From: Occidentia massiliensis
Lineage (GTDB): Bacteria; Pseudomonadota; Alphaproteobacteria; Rickettsiales; Rickettsiaceae
Length of the DNA stretch: 53,519 bases
Reading direction: 5' to 3'
Assembly: GCA_000309075.1 (NCBI GenBank)
Contig: CANJ01000037.1
Location: 1-53,519 of the forward strand
Shown piece after piece: positions 9,358-17,958 of the stretch. Positions within the stretch are counted from its first letter, which is position 1. Each line of letters opens with the position of its first letter. Below the pieces are notes generated by a model. It had not been told where the DNA came from. It saw nothing but the letters and a program-made list of their open reading frames with translations, and made no database searches. Position numbers and translations under genes: made by a program.

Positions 9358-10431
9358 TTACAATCTCCTGCGCTGCATACATAAAATGCTCATTATAAAA
9401 CTAACAAATATAGTAAAATATAGAAATAATATATAAAACCTAAACTTTAAGGAAAGATTATTAGCTGCAAAATGCAGTAACAATATAATTAAAACAACTA
9501 ACAATGTCTTAATTATAATTTTATTGTTACTTCTACAATTATATTGTGACCTAAAAAAAATAGTTAAGGATAGTGAAGTAATTAATAAGGTATAAAATGG
9601 CCATAAAATACGTTGGTGTATTTCAACATTTATTTTATGCAAAAAATCTTGATCAATACTCGACCTTAAAGACCATAACTCAGAAAAATAATATTCTTGT
9701 ATATCCTTTTTAAAACTTTTGCTATTTCGCTGCTTTATTAATGAGCTTATAAACAAATGATTAAAATTTAAATTACTCAATTGATTTGAATCATCATAAG
9801 ATTGGTGTATACCATCATATAATGTTAGCTGTATTTCATCATCACAAAAATCTACATGAGCATGCTTAGCTAAAGTAACAGACATGGGTTTATCACTCTG
9901 TTTTTCAAAAAGTATAACTTTATCAAAAGAATTGTTAGAATGCTTTTGATCAACATATATTACCATATTATTTGGTAAAGAATTAAATACTTGGCTTTTT
10001 ATTGATCCAAAAACTAATTTTTCTTTTAACATTCTTATATTATACTTTAAACTACTATAACTTAATGGTAAAAGATAAAAGGATATGAAATAATTAATTA
10101 TCATAAAAATTGTTGCTAAAAACAATGCTGGCATAGCAATTTGTCTGCTGTTTAAGCCAGCATTTAACATAATTACTAACTCTTGTTCCTTTTGCAATTT
10201 ATTATAAACATACATCACAGATATATAATAAGTAATAGGTAACATTATAAACAACAAAAAAGGCATCATTAAGATAGAAAGGTGAATAAAACCAGTAAAA
10301 TTTATACTTTTACTTAGTAAAGGAACTAATTTTAAAATTTTCCCTAACCACCCTATTAATATTGTAGAAAATGTTACTAATAAAAAAACTGGTATAATAT
10401 TTTTAATAATATACCAATAATAAATTTTCAT
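9358..10431 (-). CDS. lptF: LptF/LptG-family LPS export permease
   Basis: 357 residues, normal for the YjgP/YjgQ family. An N-terminal membrane segment (residues ~12-32), two more around 50-70 and 100-125, a periplasmic beta-rich domain (~135-250) and three C-terminal membrane helices give the family layout. QKEQELVIMLNAGLNSRQI is the conserved coupling region that contacts the LptB ATPase. The protein would extract LPS or lipid A from the inner membrane as part of LptB2FG. I assign LptF rather than LptG on overall resemblance only. It is upstream of ubiD with a 6-base gap. Confidence 0.85.
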   Translation of the reverse strand: MKIYYWYIIKNIIPVFLLVTFSTILIGWLGKILKLVPLLSKSINFTGFIHLSILMMPFLLFIMLPITYYISVMYVYNKLQKEQELVIMLNAGLNSRQIAMPALFLATIFMIINYFISFYLLPLSYSSLKYNIRMLKEKLVFGSIKSQVFNSLPNNMVIYVDQKHSNNSFDKVILFEKQSDKPMSVTLAKHAHVDFCDDEIQLTLYDGIHQSYDDSNQLSNLNFNHLFISSLIKQRNSKSFKKDIQEYYFSELWSLRSSIDQDFLHKINVEIHQRILWPFYTLLITSLSLTIFFRSQYNCRSNNKIIIKTLLVVLIILLLHFAANNLSLKFRFYILFLYFTIFVSFIMSILCMQRRRL

Positions 10432-10600
10432 AGATATAAATAAAATGTTACTTTATATTATAATATTTAAACTTTATAATAAAAAACAATAGTAATTAAT
10501 AACTTTACTAGCACTTTTTACCTCTGAAATTTTAAATATATGTTAATAATTAATTATAAGAGTTAAACAAGAAGTTAATTTTTACTTAGTATATTCTTTT

Positions 10601-10692
10601 GATTTCAAGATTTGGTTCAAAATTGCCGTACTCATGTATTATATACACTATACCAGCTTATCTGTCCAAATCTTGAAATCACTCAAGTATAG
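10601..10692. repeat. 80-bp palindromic element, copy B, overlapping the dnaB stop
   Basis: The ends GATTTCAAGATTTGG (10601) and CCAAATCTTGAAATC (to 10680) form perfect 15-base inverted repeats. The flank ACTCAAGTATAG continues to 10692. It is in opposite orientation to copy A (3099-3180). The dnaB stop codon and the codons before it (ATA CTT GAG TGA) are exactly the flank sequence seen at the other copies, so the element inserted at the 3' end of dnaB and now ends the gene. The hairpin may also act as transcription terminator or mRNA end. Confidence 0.8.
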
Positions 10693-12163
10693 ATACTGAT
10701 TTACTTAAGATATTATTATTATTATTATTATCTTTGTTAACAATATCATCACAATAATTACCAAAATGAGAATATAAATCCTTATAATACAATTTAATTG
10801 AGCCTGTAGGCCCATTGCGGTGCTTAGCAATAATGACTTCAGCAATATCATGAGCTTTAGCTTGTTTATCTAACCATTTTAAATGATCCTCAGTATTAGG
10901 GGTTGGCTCCATTCTTGATAAGTAATATTCTTCTCTATAAATGAACATCACAACATCTGCATCCTGTTCAATTGAGCCAGATTCCCTTAAATCTGAAAGC
11001 ATAGGCTTTTTATCTGCTCTTTGCTCTACTGCACGTGATAATTGTGATAAAGCAATTACTGGAATATTAAGCTCCTTAGCAAGAGCTTTAAGACTTTGAG
11101 TAATTTCAGATATTTCTTGAACTCTGTTATAGCCACTACTAACATTTACTCTAATTAACTGTAGATAATCAATAAATAATATCGCTAAATTACTATTACG
11201 CTTAAGTCTACGAGCTCGTGACCTAATTGTTGATATAGTTAAAGCTGGAGTATCATCAATATAAAAATTCCACTTTTGTATCTCATCTTGCTTACTTTTT
11301 AGAACATTCACTTCTTGCTCTTTTATTCTACCAGTTACAAGTTCTATGTTATTAATTTTTGATTCCATCGATAAAATTCGAGTAGCAATTTGTTGAGCAG
11401 ACATTTCTAACGAAAAAAGACCAACTGACGGTAGTTTGTTAGCACTATTAGCACTTTTTAAAAACTTTTTACAAGCATTGACAGCTAGATTAGTTGCTAA
11501 CGCTGTTTTACCCATTGACGGTCTCCCAGCTAATATTATTAAATCAGAATTCTTAAACCCTCCTAGTTTAGAATCAAGATCAACAAGCCCTGTACTAATA
11601 CCAGTAATTGGAGTTTTACTTTTCATAGCATAAGAAATTGATTTCCACGATTCATCAATTGCTTCTTGTAACCTTATAAACCCATGATTTAATGAACCTT
11701 GAGACGCCAAATTAAATAATTGTGATTCAGCCAGTTCAATCTGGCTTAAGGCTGTTTCTGCTAAAGTCGCAGAGTAAGCTGTTGAAACTATTTGCTCACC
11801 AATTTCAATTAAATAACGACGAAGGGCTAAATCATATACTATTCTACCATACTCATTAACATTAATCACAGTTAAAGCTAAAGTTGTAAGATTAGCAAGA
11901 TAGCTAACCCCACCAACTTCTTCAAATGGTGGATAATTGCTAAGCATATTTTTAAGTGAAATAGGTGTAGCACTAATACCTTTATTAGTAATGAGATTAA
12001 TAGATTCATATATTTTATTATGTAAAGGCTCATAAAAATGTTCAGAACGTAGAAACTCACTTACACTATATAATGCTTGGTTATTAATTAAAATCGCACC
12101 AAGTACCATCTGTTCAGCTTGAATATTATTAGGTGTTGATTTTATAGAAAGGTTTTGTTTCAT
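10679..12163 (-). CDS. dnaB: Replicative DNA helicase DnaB
   Basis: 494 residues. The N-terminal DnaB domain (QAEQMVLGAILINNQ, residues ~15-120) is followed by a RecA-type motor domain with Walker A (GRPSMGKTA), the GLFSLEMSA segment, Walker B (LAILFIDYLQLI), the PVIALSQLSR segment and the DLRESGSIEQDAD arginine-finger region. DnaB is the hexameric helicase at the fork. No intein is present. The C-terminus is low-complexity (an Asn run) and ends SVSILE, where the last codons and stop come from a palindromic repeat, so the original C-terminus was probably replaced. Confidence 0.97.
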   Translation of the reverse strand: MKQNLSIKSTPNNIQAEQMVLGAILINNQALYSVSEFLRSEHFYEPLHNKIYESINLITNKGISATPISLKNMLSNYPPFEEVGGVSYLANLTTLALTVINVNEYGRIVYDLALRRYLIEIGEQIVSTAYSATLAETALSQIELAESQLFNLASQGSLNHGFIRLQEAIDESWKSISYAMKSKTPITGISTGLVDLDSKLGGFKNSDLIILAGRPSMGKTALATNLAVNACKKFLKSANSANKLPSVGLFSLEMSAQQIATRILSMESKINNIELVTGRIKEQEVNVLKSKQDEIQKWNFYIDDTPALTISTIRSRARRLKRNSNLAILFIDYLQLIRVNVSSGYNRVQEISEITQSLKALAKELNIPVIALSQLSRAVEQRADKKPMLSDLRESGSIEQDADVVMFIYREEYYLSRMEPTPNTEDHLKWLDKQAKAHDIAEVIIAKHRNGPTGSIKLYYKDLYSHFGNYCDDIVNKDNNNNNNILSKSVSILE

Positions 12164-12429
12164 ATTTTATTAATAAAAATTACATTTATTAGTTAGTGTT
12201 AGGCTTTTTATGCTTTAATATATAATCAGAGGTGTCAATTTTAATAATCAATTGCATACTTGGCAGTGTGATACTAACATAGAATTTTTTACAGCAAAAG
12301 TATAACCTAATTTAACATTTATTTTTATACAAGCATATATCTTTAATGATCCATTTTCACTCTAACAATTATTTTATTAATAAATTTTTTATAAATATTT
12401 ATATATCTAACTTGCTTGCCAAACAAATT

Positions 12430-12747
12430 TTATCTGAATTTACTATCTTTTATCATTGTTTTAGTACGTAACTTTTTTTTATTAATTTTTATAGTTTCTC
12501 TAGTAATTTTTATTATAAAACTAGGCTCAAACCCTGCTTCATAACAAATCCTTTGAAAATAATTAGAATTACCAAAAATCCATGCCCTTGCTTCTCGTTC
12601 ATGATTTCTTATACAAGGCAATTCTGAAGTACTTGAAGAGTCTATAATTGCTTGAAGAATTATTGCCCTTCTAAGAGCTAAATCAGGACTATCAGAAAAA
12701 TTTTTTAAACGTTCAAATGGAGCCTGAAACTTTATTACATAACTCAT
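12430..12747 (-). CDS. Small conserved protein, DUF6280-like
   Basis: 105 residues. The layout (FQAPFERLKNF, then RRAIILQAIIDSSS, then EREARAWIFGNSNYFQRICY, then AGFEPSFIIKI) resembles a family of ~100-residue alphaproteobacterial proteins of unknown function that I remember as DUF6280. It is soluble with no signal peptide, and the basic C-terminal tail (KINKKKLRTKTMIKDSK) could bind nucleic acid. The neighbours dnaB and tRNA-Leu do not suggest a job. The gene is very likely real, but its function is unknown. Confidence 0.7.
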   Translation of the reverse strand: MSYVIKFQAPFERLKNFSDSPDLALRRAIILQAIIDSSSTSELPCIRNHEREARAWIFGNSNYFQRICYEAGFEPSFIIKITRETIKINKKKLRTKTMIKDSKFR

Positions 12748-13219
12748 AAAAGACCTTACAATTTTTTTAAAATTTGAACTACATTAACACTAAATAGTAA
12801 GGGCACTAATATACGAAAAAGTTTAATAAATAGTTAAAAACTACTAAATTACTTAATTTTTCCACAAAAATAAATTATCTATCTTCATAATAAAAATTTA
12901 AACTAATATTTATATTAATTTATAGTTAACTATATTTATCATATTATTTATAATTATTAAGAGAAGGTATAAGATCCATAATATAAAACTATATCTAAAT
13001 TTGTAACTGTAATATACTGAACATAATTACATAAAATAAATATTTATTTTATAATTCTAAAGAATTATTTAGAAAAAATTAATAAATTACTCATAACATT
13101 TTTGTGATAAAAATACTATAAAACCTTTAGGTAATGTTAACTTAATCAAGTAAATATTTATGAAAAAAAACTTGCTTTTTAATAAATGTTTATATATTTT
13201 CTTATAGTTCTCATTTAGA
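12748..13219. other. Long AT-rich intergenic region before tRNA-Leu
   Basis: No gene or repeat is recognised. Just before the tRNA there is a possible promoter, TTGCTT (13172-13177), 17 bases, TATTTT (13195-13200), about 20 bases before the mature 5' end; it is a weak call. The rest appears to be plain AT-rich spacer. Confidence 0.4.
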
Positions 13220-13304
13220 GCCCGTGTGATGGAATGGTAGACATAACGGACTTAAAATCCGTGGGGCTTTGCCCTTGCCGGTTCAAGTCCGGCCATGGGT
13301 ACCA
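13220..13304 (+). tRNA. tRNA-Leu (anticodon UAA)
   Basis: 85 bases including an encoded CCA. The acceptor stem pairs GCCCGTG with CATGGGT. The anticodon stem ACGGA/TCCGT encloses the loop CTTAAAA with anticodon TAA at 13253-13255. The long variable arm typical of Leu is present (GGGGCTTTGCCCTT). The T arm is CCGG/TTCAAGT/CCGG. It reads UUA and UUG, heavily used codons in this AT-rich genome. Confidence 0.97.
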
Positions 13305-13461
13305 TTACTTAAGTATAAGAATCATTTATAACAAAATAAGAAAAATAATTAAACATAACTTTGAATATAAGTTCTACTTATATATAAGAAATTATCTTAA
13401 AGTTAAAAAGTAAACCCAAGGCTAATATATAACTTTTTATATCTTTATAGTTTTAATATAC

Positions 13462-13625
13462 ATACTCAAGTAACATAAAGATTTAGTTTTTTCTGTTATA
13501 ATTTTGATTTTGTTCTTAAACCTTCTAACCCTATTATAACATATAGCTGCTAGTCTTCGAGTTTTAATTCAAAATATAAAATTCTCTTGCAAGAATTCTA
13601 ATATCTTCATGTCACTTGAGTATAC
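13462..13625. repeat. ~165-bp inverted-repeat element, copy D1
   Basis: The ends ATACTCAAGTAACATAAAGAT and ATCTTCATGTCACTTGAGTAT are near-perfect inverted repeats of about 20 bases. The element matches 14236-14401 over its full length; shared internal marks are ATAGCTGCTAGTC, GAGTTTTAATTCAAAATA and ATTCTCTTGCAAGAATTCTA. It has no intact reading frame, so it looks like a non-autonomous MITE. Its right end leads directly into the composite palindromic element at 13630. Confidence 0.8.
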
Positions 13626-13629
13626 TTAT

Positions 13630-13859
13630 GATTTCAAGATCTAGATGTGAGCCGACATAGCGTATATAATATACTCAGTCAACATTAATAATTGCGTTGT
13701 CGTCAAGTTAAGATCTACACTGCTCACGTACTAAAGTACGCTCCACTACTCAACTTAATAACTCCTAGCATTTATTAACGTTGACCTTTGTCTACCCACT
13801 CTTTATTTCATAGAGGTATAATACGTGGGTACGGTAATTCTGAACCAAACCTTGAAAGC
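13630..13859. repeat. 80-bp palindromic element, copy C, split by an insertion
   Basis: The outer parts are GATTTCAAGATCTAG with following sequence (13630-~13670), and TATAATACGTGGGTACGG to CCTTGAAAGC (~13817-13859). Together they rebuild the same element as at 3099-3180. A 145-bp second element sits in the middle, and TATAATA occurs on both sides of it, as a target-site duplication would. A short open frame across the right half (from 13788) is a by-product of the repeat, not a gene. Confidence 0.7.
13671..13815. repeat. 145-bp imperfect palindromic element, copy 2 (nested)
   Basis: This is the same element as 2938-3082. It folds as a long imperfect hairpin: GTCAACATTAATAA pairs with TTATTAACGTTGAC, and CGTACTAAAGTACG forms the tip. 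A non-paired tail (CTTTGTCTACCCACTCTTTA, then TTTCATAGAG) follows the hairpin and is conserved in both copies, so the mobile unit includes the tail. Confidence 0.7.
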
Positions 13860-14235
13860 AAAAAAATTACTAGCCATTATAAAGCACTATATAAACAAAG
13901 TATTATTCACTATTTTAAAAGTTACCAGAAAAATAGTAAAGCTTCTTATTACATTGACTATAATCAAAATTATCTATAGTAAAGTAGTTAAAAACAACAA
14001 TACTGAGTAAAAAAATACACATTGCAATGTTAATTGCTATTAACACAAACTTTAATACTTCTCTAAAGACATTATTTAATGCCATCTTAATAATCTTTTT
14101 AAATGAACATAAAAAACATAATAAATTAAAAAACTATAATTAAAAACCATATTAAACCTAATCTAATGCTGTAACCTAAAAACTAAACATAAACCATGTA
14201 AATAACTTAAAAACTAAAAACAAGAATTATGACTT
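13860..14235. other. Intergenic between repeats, no gene seen
   Basis: AT-rich sequence between the composite palindrome and repeat D2. No RNA gene or coding signal is recognised. Short open frames start inside the repeat to the left and show no family features. Confidence 0.45.
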
Positions 14236-14401
14236 ATATACAAGTGACATGAAGATTTAGTTTTTCTCGTCATATATTTTAATTTTGTTCTTCAACCTCT
14301 TAACCTTATTATGGTACATATAGCTGCTAGTCTCCGAGTTTTAATTCAAAATACAAAATTCTCTTGCAAGAATTCTAAATCTTTATGTCACTTAAGTATA
14401 C
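14236..14401. repeat. ~165-bp inverted-repeat element, copy D2
   Basis: Direct repeat of 13462-13625 in the same orientation. Its ends are TATACAAGTGACATGAAGAT and ATCTTTATGTCACTTAAGTATA. The two copies differ by scattered substitutions and small indels, so they are not a recent duplication. With D1 it brackets the composite palindromic element. Its 3' edge is 84 bases from the ctpA stop, so it may serve as the transcript end of the ftsA-ctpA operon. Confidence 0.8.
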
Positions 14402-14484
14402 AGTCTATTTACTAAATTTCTTAACAAGAAAAAAATAACAAAGCATAGATAAATACATTAATTTTTCACACTTTAACCTTTAAA

Positions 14485-15921
14485 CTACTTATGTACGTCA
14501 CTTAACTCATTATTTTTATCAAAACATAATTGTTGCTTAGTAATAACTAAGCTTTTAAGTAAATCAATAGCTCTAATATATTGATTATCCTGTAGAAACT
14601 TCTCATCAATATTATTTTTACCTGAACTATTACTGTCACTACCTATTTTACCCGTTGTACTTTTTTTATTTTCTTTACCAATAGCATTATTTTTTAAATG
14701 ATTTTTAAAAGAACTCTCATAAAGTTTATTACTACCTTCTACCTTAACACTAGGCTCAATTTTTATTTGTTCTACTTCAATATCTGGTACTATACCCTTA
14801 GCCTGTATTGAATCACCACTAGGTGTATAATAAAAAGCTGTTGTAAGTTTTGCCATAGCAGTACCATATTTTAACTTTATTAAACGTTGTACAGACCCTT
14901 TACCAAAAGATCTAGTTCCCATAATTACAGCTCTTTTATAATGCCTTAATGCTCCTGCAACTATTTCTGAAGCTGAAGCTGAACCTGAATTGATAAGCAC
15001 TACCATAGGGACCTTAGGTGCTTTTGGAAAATAAGATCTTGCAAAATACGAGCTCTTACTATCTTCTGTTCTACCTTGAGTTCTAACTATTAAACCAGAA
15101 TCAATAAAATATTCACTAACTTTAACCGCTTGATCTAGTATTCCCCCAGGATTATTTCTAAGATCAAGTATAATGCCTTGAACATTATCAGCACCTAATT
15201 TATTAATAGATTTTTGCAATTCTTGAAATGTACTATTATTAAAATCTATTAAACGTATATAAGCGATTTTATCATCAAGATGATATTTTACTGGTTTAAT
15301 TTTAATAATCTCACGTACAATTTCATATTCTTGTAATTCTCTTTGCCCCTCTCTTGCTATTGTAATCTTAACTTTAGTTCCTGGCTTACCACGCATTTCC
15401 CTTAAACTTTTATGTAAACCAAGATTATTAACCGATTCTCCATTAACAGATGTTATATAATCACCAGCTTTAATGCCAGCCTTCTCAGCCGGTAAGCCTT
15501 CAATTGGTGATATAATCTTAATTAACCCATTATCATATTGTATTTTTATACCTATACCTCCAAATTCGCCTTTTGTACGGTTTTCAAGTTCTTCTAAATC
15601 TTCACCAGTTAAATAACTAGAATGAGGATCAAGTGAAAGAAGCATTTCGTTTAAAGCTGACTTAACCATCTTATCCTTATCTGGCTCTTGTACATAATAT
15701 TTATTCACCTTATCCAATACCTCCTGAAACTGATTAATATAATATTGATCAGAGGATACATTACTATCACCTTTTATATAGCTTGATATTGGAAAAAATG
15801 CCAAAGATGACCCTGATATTAATAATATAAATGATATTATTTTTATTGAATTCCTATTTAATAAATTGTTTATTAATATACTAATATTCTCTAAAGTAAT
15901 TCTAATTTTTTTTCTACACAT
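14485..15921 (-). CDS. ctpA: Carboxy-terminal processing protease (S41)
   Basis: 478 residues. One N-terminal membrane segment (~23-45) anchors the protein with the protease in the periplasm. A PDZ domain follows (~120-205; FGGIGIKIQYDNGLIKIISP, then GDYITSVNGESV), then the S41 domain with DLRNNPGGILDQAV, the catalytic Ser in INSGSASASEIVAGA and the catalytic Lys in GTRSFGKGSVQ. It trims the C-termini of periplasmic proteins, in other bacteria including peptidoglycan enzymes. The C-terminal tail (~400-478) is low-complexity. The start overlaps the end of parE by 8 bases, so the genes are cotranscribed. Confidence 0.95.
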   Translation of the reverse strand: MCRKKIRITLENISILINNLLNRNSIKIISFILLISGSSLAFFPISSYIKGDSNVSSDQYYINQFQEVLDKVNKYYVQEPDKDKMVKSALNEMLLSLDPHSSYLTGEDLEELENRTKGEFGGIGIKIQYDNGLIKIISPIEGLPAEKAGIKAGDYITSVNGESVNNLGLHKSLREMRGKPGTKVKITIAREGQRELQEYEIVREIIKIKPVKYHLDDKIAYIRLIDFNNSTFQELQKSINKLGADNVQGIILDLRNNPGGILDQAVKVSEYFIDSGLIVRTQGRTEDSKSSYFARSYFPKAPKVPMVVLINSGSASASEIVAGALRHYKRAVIMGTRSFGKGSVQRLIKLKYGTAMAKLTTAFYYTPSGDSIQAKGIVPDIEVEQIKIEPSVKVEGSNKLYESSFKNHLKNNAIGKENKKSTTGKIGSDSNSSGKNNIDEKFLQDNQYIRAIDLLKSLVITKQQLCFDKNNELSDVHK

Positions 15922-17896
15922 CTAAAACATTAATAAGTTTATCAATTTTAGCTAAAGCCTGCTCATAGATAAAGTTAAATCTCTTTTCTGCTTTTTTCCC
16001 AAGCAAATCATCCACCATTTTATTAGTGTTATCAAAATCATCTACTGTAACTTGAATTAAAGTACGAAATTTAGGATCCATAGTAGTTTCTTTAAGCTGT
16101 TTTGGAGTCATTTCACCCAACCCTTTAAACCTGCTAACTTCTATCTTTTGCCTACTAGCTTTACTAAGCTGATTTATAACTTCATTTTTTTTAGCATCAT
16201 TAGCAGCATAAAAATTTTTACTACCTTGAACAATCTTATAAAGAGGTGGCTGTGCTAAATACAGATGTCCAGACAATATTAATTTGGGTATTCTAATGAA
16301 AAAAAAGGCCATCAGTAAAGAGGCAATATGAGCACCATCAACATCTGCATCAGTCATAATAATGATTTTCTCATATCTAAGATTTACTTCTTTATAATTA
16401 CTTAGAGCACCACATGCTAAAGCAGTTTCAAGATCCATCAATTCTTGGTTTCTCTTAATCTTATCAAAAGTAGAATTAGCAACGTTAAGAATTTTACCAC
16501 GCAAAGGTAATATCGCTTGTGTTACTCGATCACGCGCTTGCTTAGCAGACCCACCTGCAGAATCACCTTCAACTATAAATAACTCAGTTCCTTCCATTGA
16601 ACTTTTACTACAATCTGCAAGTTTGCCTGGCAAACGTATTTTACTTGTAAAACTTTTACGAATTGTAAGCTTTTCTTGTTTCTGACTTAAACGTTCATCT
16701 ACTTGAGACTTAATAAACTCAAGCAATATATCAGCTTGATCTCTATGACCACTCAACCAATGATCAAAATAATCCTTAATTACATTTTCTATTAACTTTG
16801 TTATATTATCAGAAACTAATTTTTCTTTAGTTTGTCCCTGAAATACAGGGTCAGGCATAAAAATAGATAAAATCCCACAAGTAGTAGATAAAATATCTTC
16901 TGGTATAATATTGTATCCTTTCTTATTACCCACCATTTCACTATATGATTTAATGCTACGAATTATCGCTGATTTAAAAGCTTGTTCATGCACTCCCCCT
17001 AAAGGAGTATATATCATATTACAATATGACTTAACAAAGCTTACTTGATCATTTGCCCAGTTAACAGCCCATTCAATTTTAATATTTTGATCGTTTAAGT
17101 CTATTTTTCCTACAAAATTAGTCTTAATAACTTTATTTTCTTCATTAATTTTACTTTGTAAATAATCTTCTAACCCATTAGGAAAATAAATAATCTGCTC
17201 TTCAGCTGTATCAGCTGTAATTAAAGACTTATCACATTTCCAATAAATTTTAACTTCTCTACATAGGTAAGCTTTAGATTTTGCCAAAGCATAAATATGA
17301 TTTGGAATAAATTTACATTCTTTACCAAAAATTAATGGATCTGGTTGAAAGGTGATTTTTGTACTATGCCCTTCATACTCCAATTCTATTCTCTCAACCG
17401 AGCTTATAGGCTTACCCCTACTATAACTTTGTCTATATACATGTTTACCACGTTCTATTTCTACTACTAATAATTCCGATAAAGCATTAACAACTGAAAG
17501 ACCAACTCCATGCAACCCACCTGAAGCTGCATAAATATTATTAGAAAATTTACCTCCAGAATGTAAACTAGTTAAAATAATTTCTAAAGCAGTTTTATTT
17601 GGAAATTTAGGATGCAAATCTACCGGTATTCCACGGCCATTATCACAAACAGTAACACTACCATCTGCATGCATTATAATATCAACCCTATCAGCATAAC
17701 CAGCAATCACTTCATCCATACAATTATCTAGAAGCTCTGTAACCAAATGATGCATTGATTTTAAATCAGTACCACCTATATACATACCAGGGCGTTTTCT
17801 TACTGGCTCTAGCCCCTCAAGTACTTCTATATGTTCAGCATTATAATTATTTTGCTGCTTAGAATCATACTTAAAATTAAACAAATTTTTCATCAT
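15914..17896 (-). CDS. parE: DNA topoisomerase IV subunit B
   Basis: 660 residues from the ATG at 17896; the open frame extends two TTG codons further. The GHKL ATPase shows ELLDNCMDE, DNGRGIPVDLH and GGLHGVGLSVVNALS. The Toprim part shows FIVEGDSAGGSAKQARDR, LPLRGKILNVAN and IIMTDADVDGAHI. It is ParE rather than GyrB because of its shorter length and the SGGKFSNNIYAASGG and AKQARDR variants. It acts with ParC to decatenate chromosomes. It lies within the ftsA-to-ctpA unit, so septation and chromosome separation genes share a transcript. Confidence 0.93.
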   Translation of the reverse strand: MMKNLFNFKYDSKQQNNYNAEHIEVLEGLEPVRKRPGMYIGGTDLKSMHHLVTELLDNCMDEVIAGYADRVDIIMHADGSVTVCDNGRGIPVDLHPKFPNKTALEIILTSLHSGGKFSNNIYAASGGLHGVGLSVVNALSELLVVEIERGKHVYRQSYSRGKPISSVERIELEYEGHSTKITFQPDPLIFGKECKFIPNHIYALAKSKAYLCREVKIYWKCDKSLITADTAEEQIIYFPNGLEDYLQSKINEENKVIKTNFVGKIDLNDQNIKIEWAVNWANDQVSFVKSYCNMIYTPLGGVHEQAFKSAIIRSIKSYSEMVGNKKGYNIIPEDILSTTCGILSIFMPDPVFQGQTKEKLVSDNITKLIENVIKDYFDHWLSGHRDQADILLEFIKSQVDERLSQKQEKLTIRKSFTSKIRLPGKLADCSKSSMEGTELFIVEGDSAGGSAKQARDRVTQAILPLRGKILNVANSTFDKIKRNQELMDLETALACGALSNYKEVNLRYEKIIIMTDADVDGAHIASLLMAFFFIRIPKLILSGHLYLAQPPLYKIVQGSKNFYAANDAKKNEVINQLSKASRQKIEVSRFKGLGEMTPKQLKETTMDPKFRTLIQVTVDDFDNTNKMVDDLLGKKAEKRFNFIYEQALAKIDKLINVLDV

Positions 17897-17958
17897 CAAC
17901 AAACAATGTGCTTACATAGTTATAAAATAAATATAAAATTAAAAAAAAGCAAGTTCAG

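Noticed and set aside
10679-12163. Intein or split-gene possibility in dnaB
   Set aside because: Walker A and B regions are continuous and total length is normal, with no insertion at the usual intein site.
13788-14010. Two short plus-strand open frames (63 and 61 codons) that look like small genes
   Set aside because: They start inside the palindromic repeats, overlap each other and show no family features; coding here is a by-product of repeat sequence.
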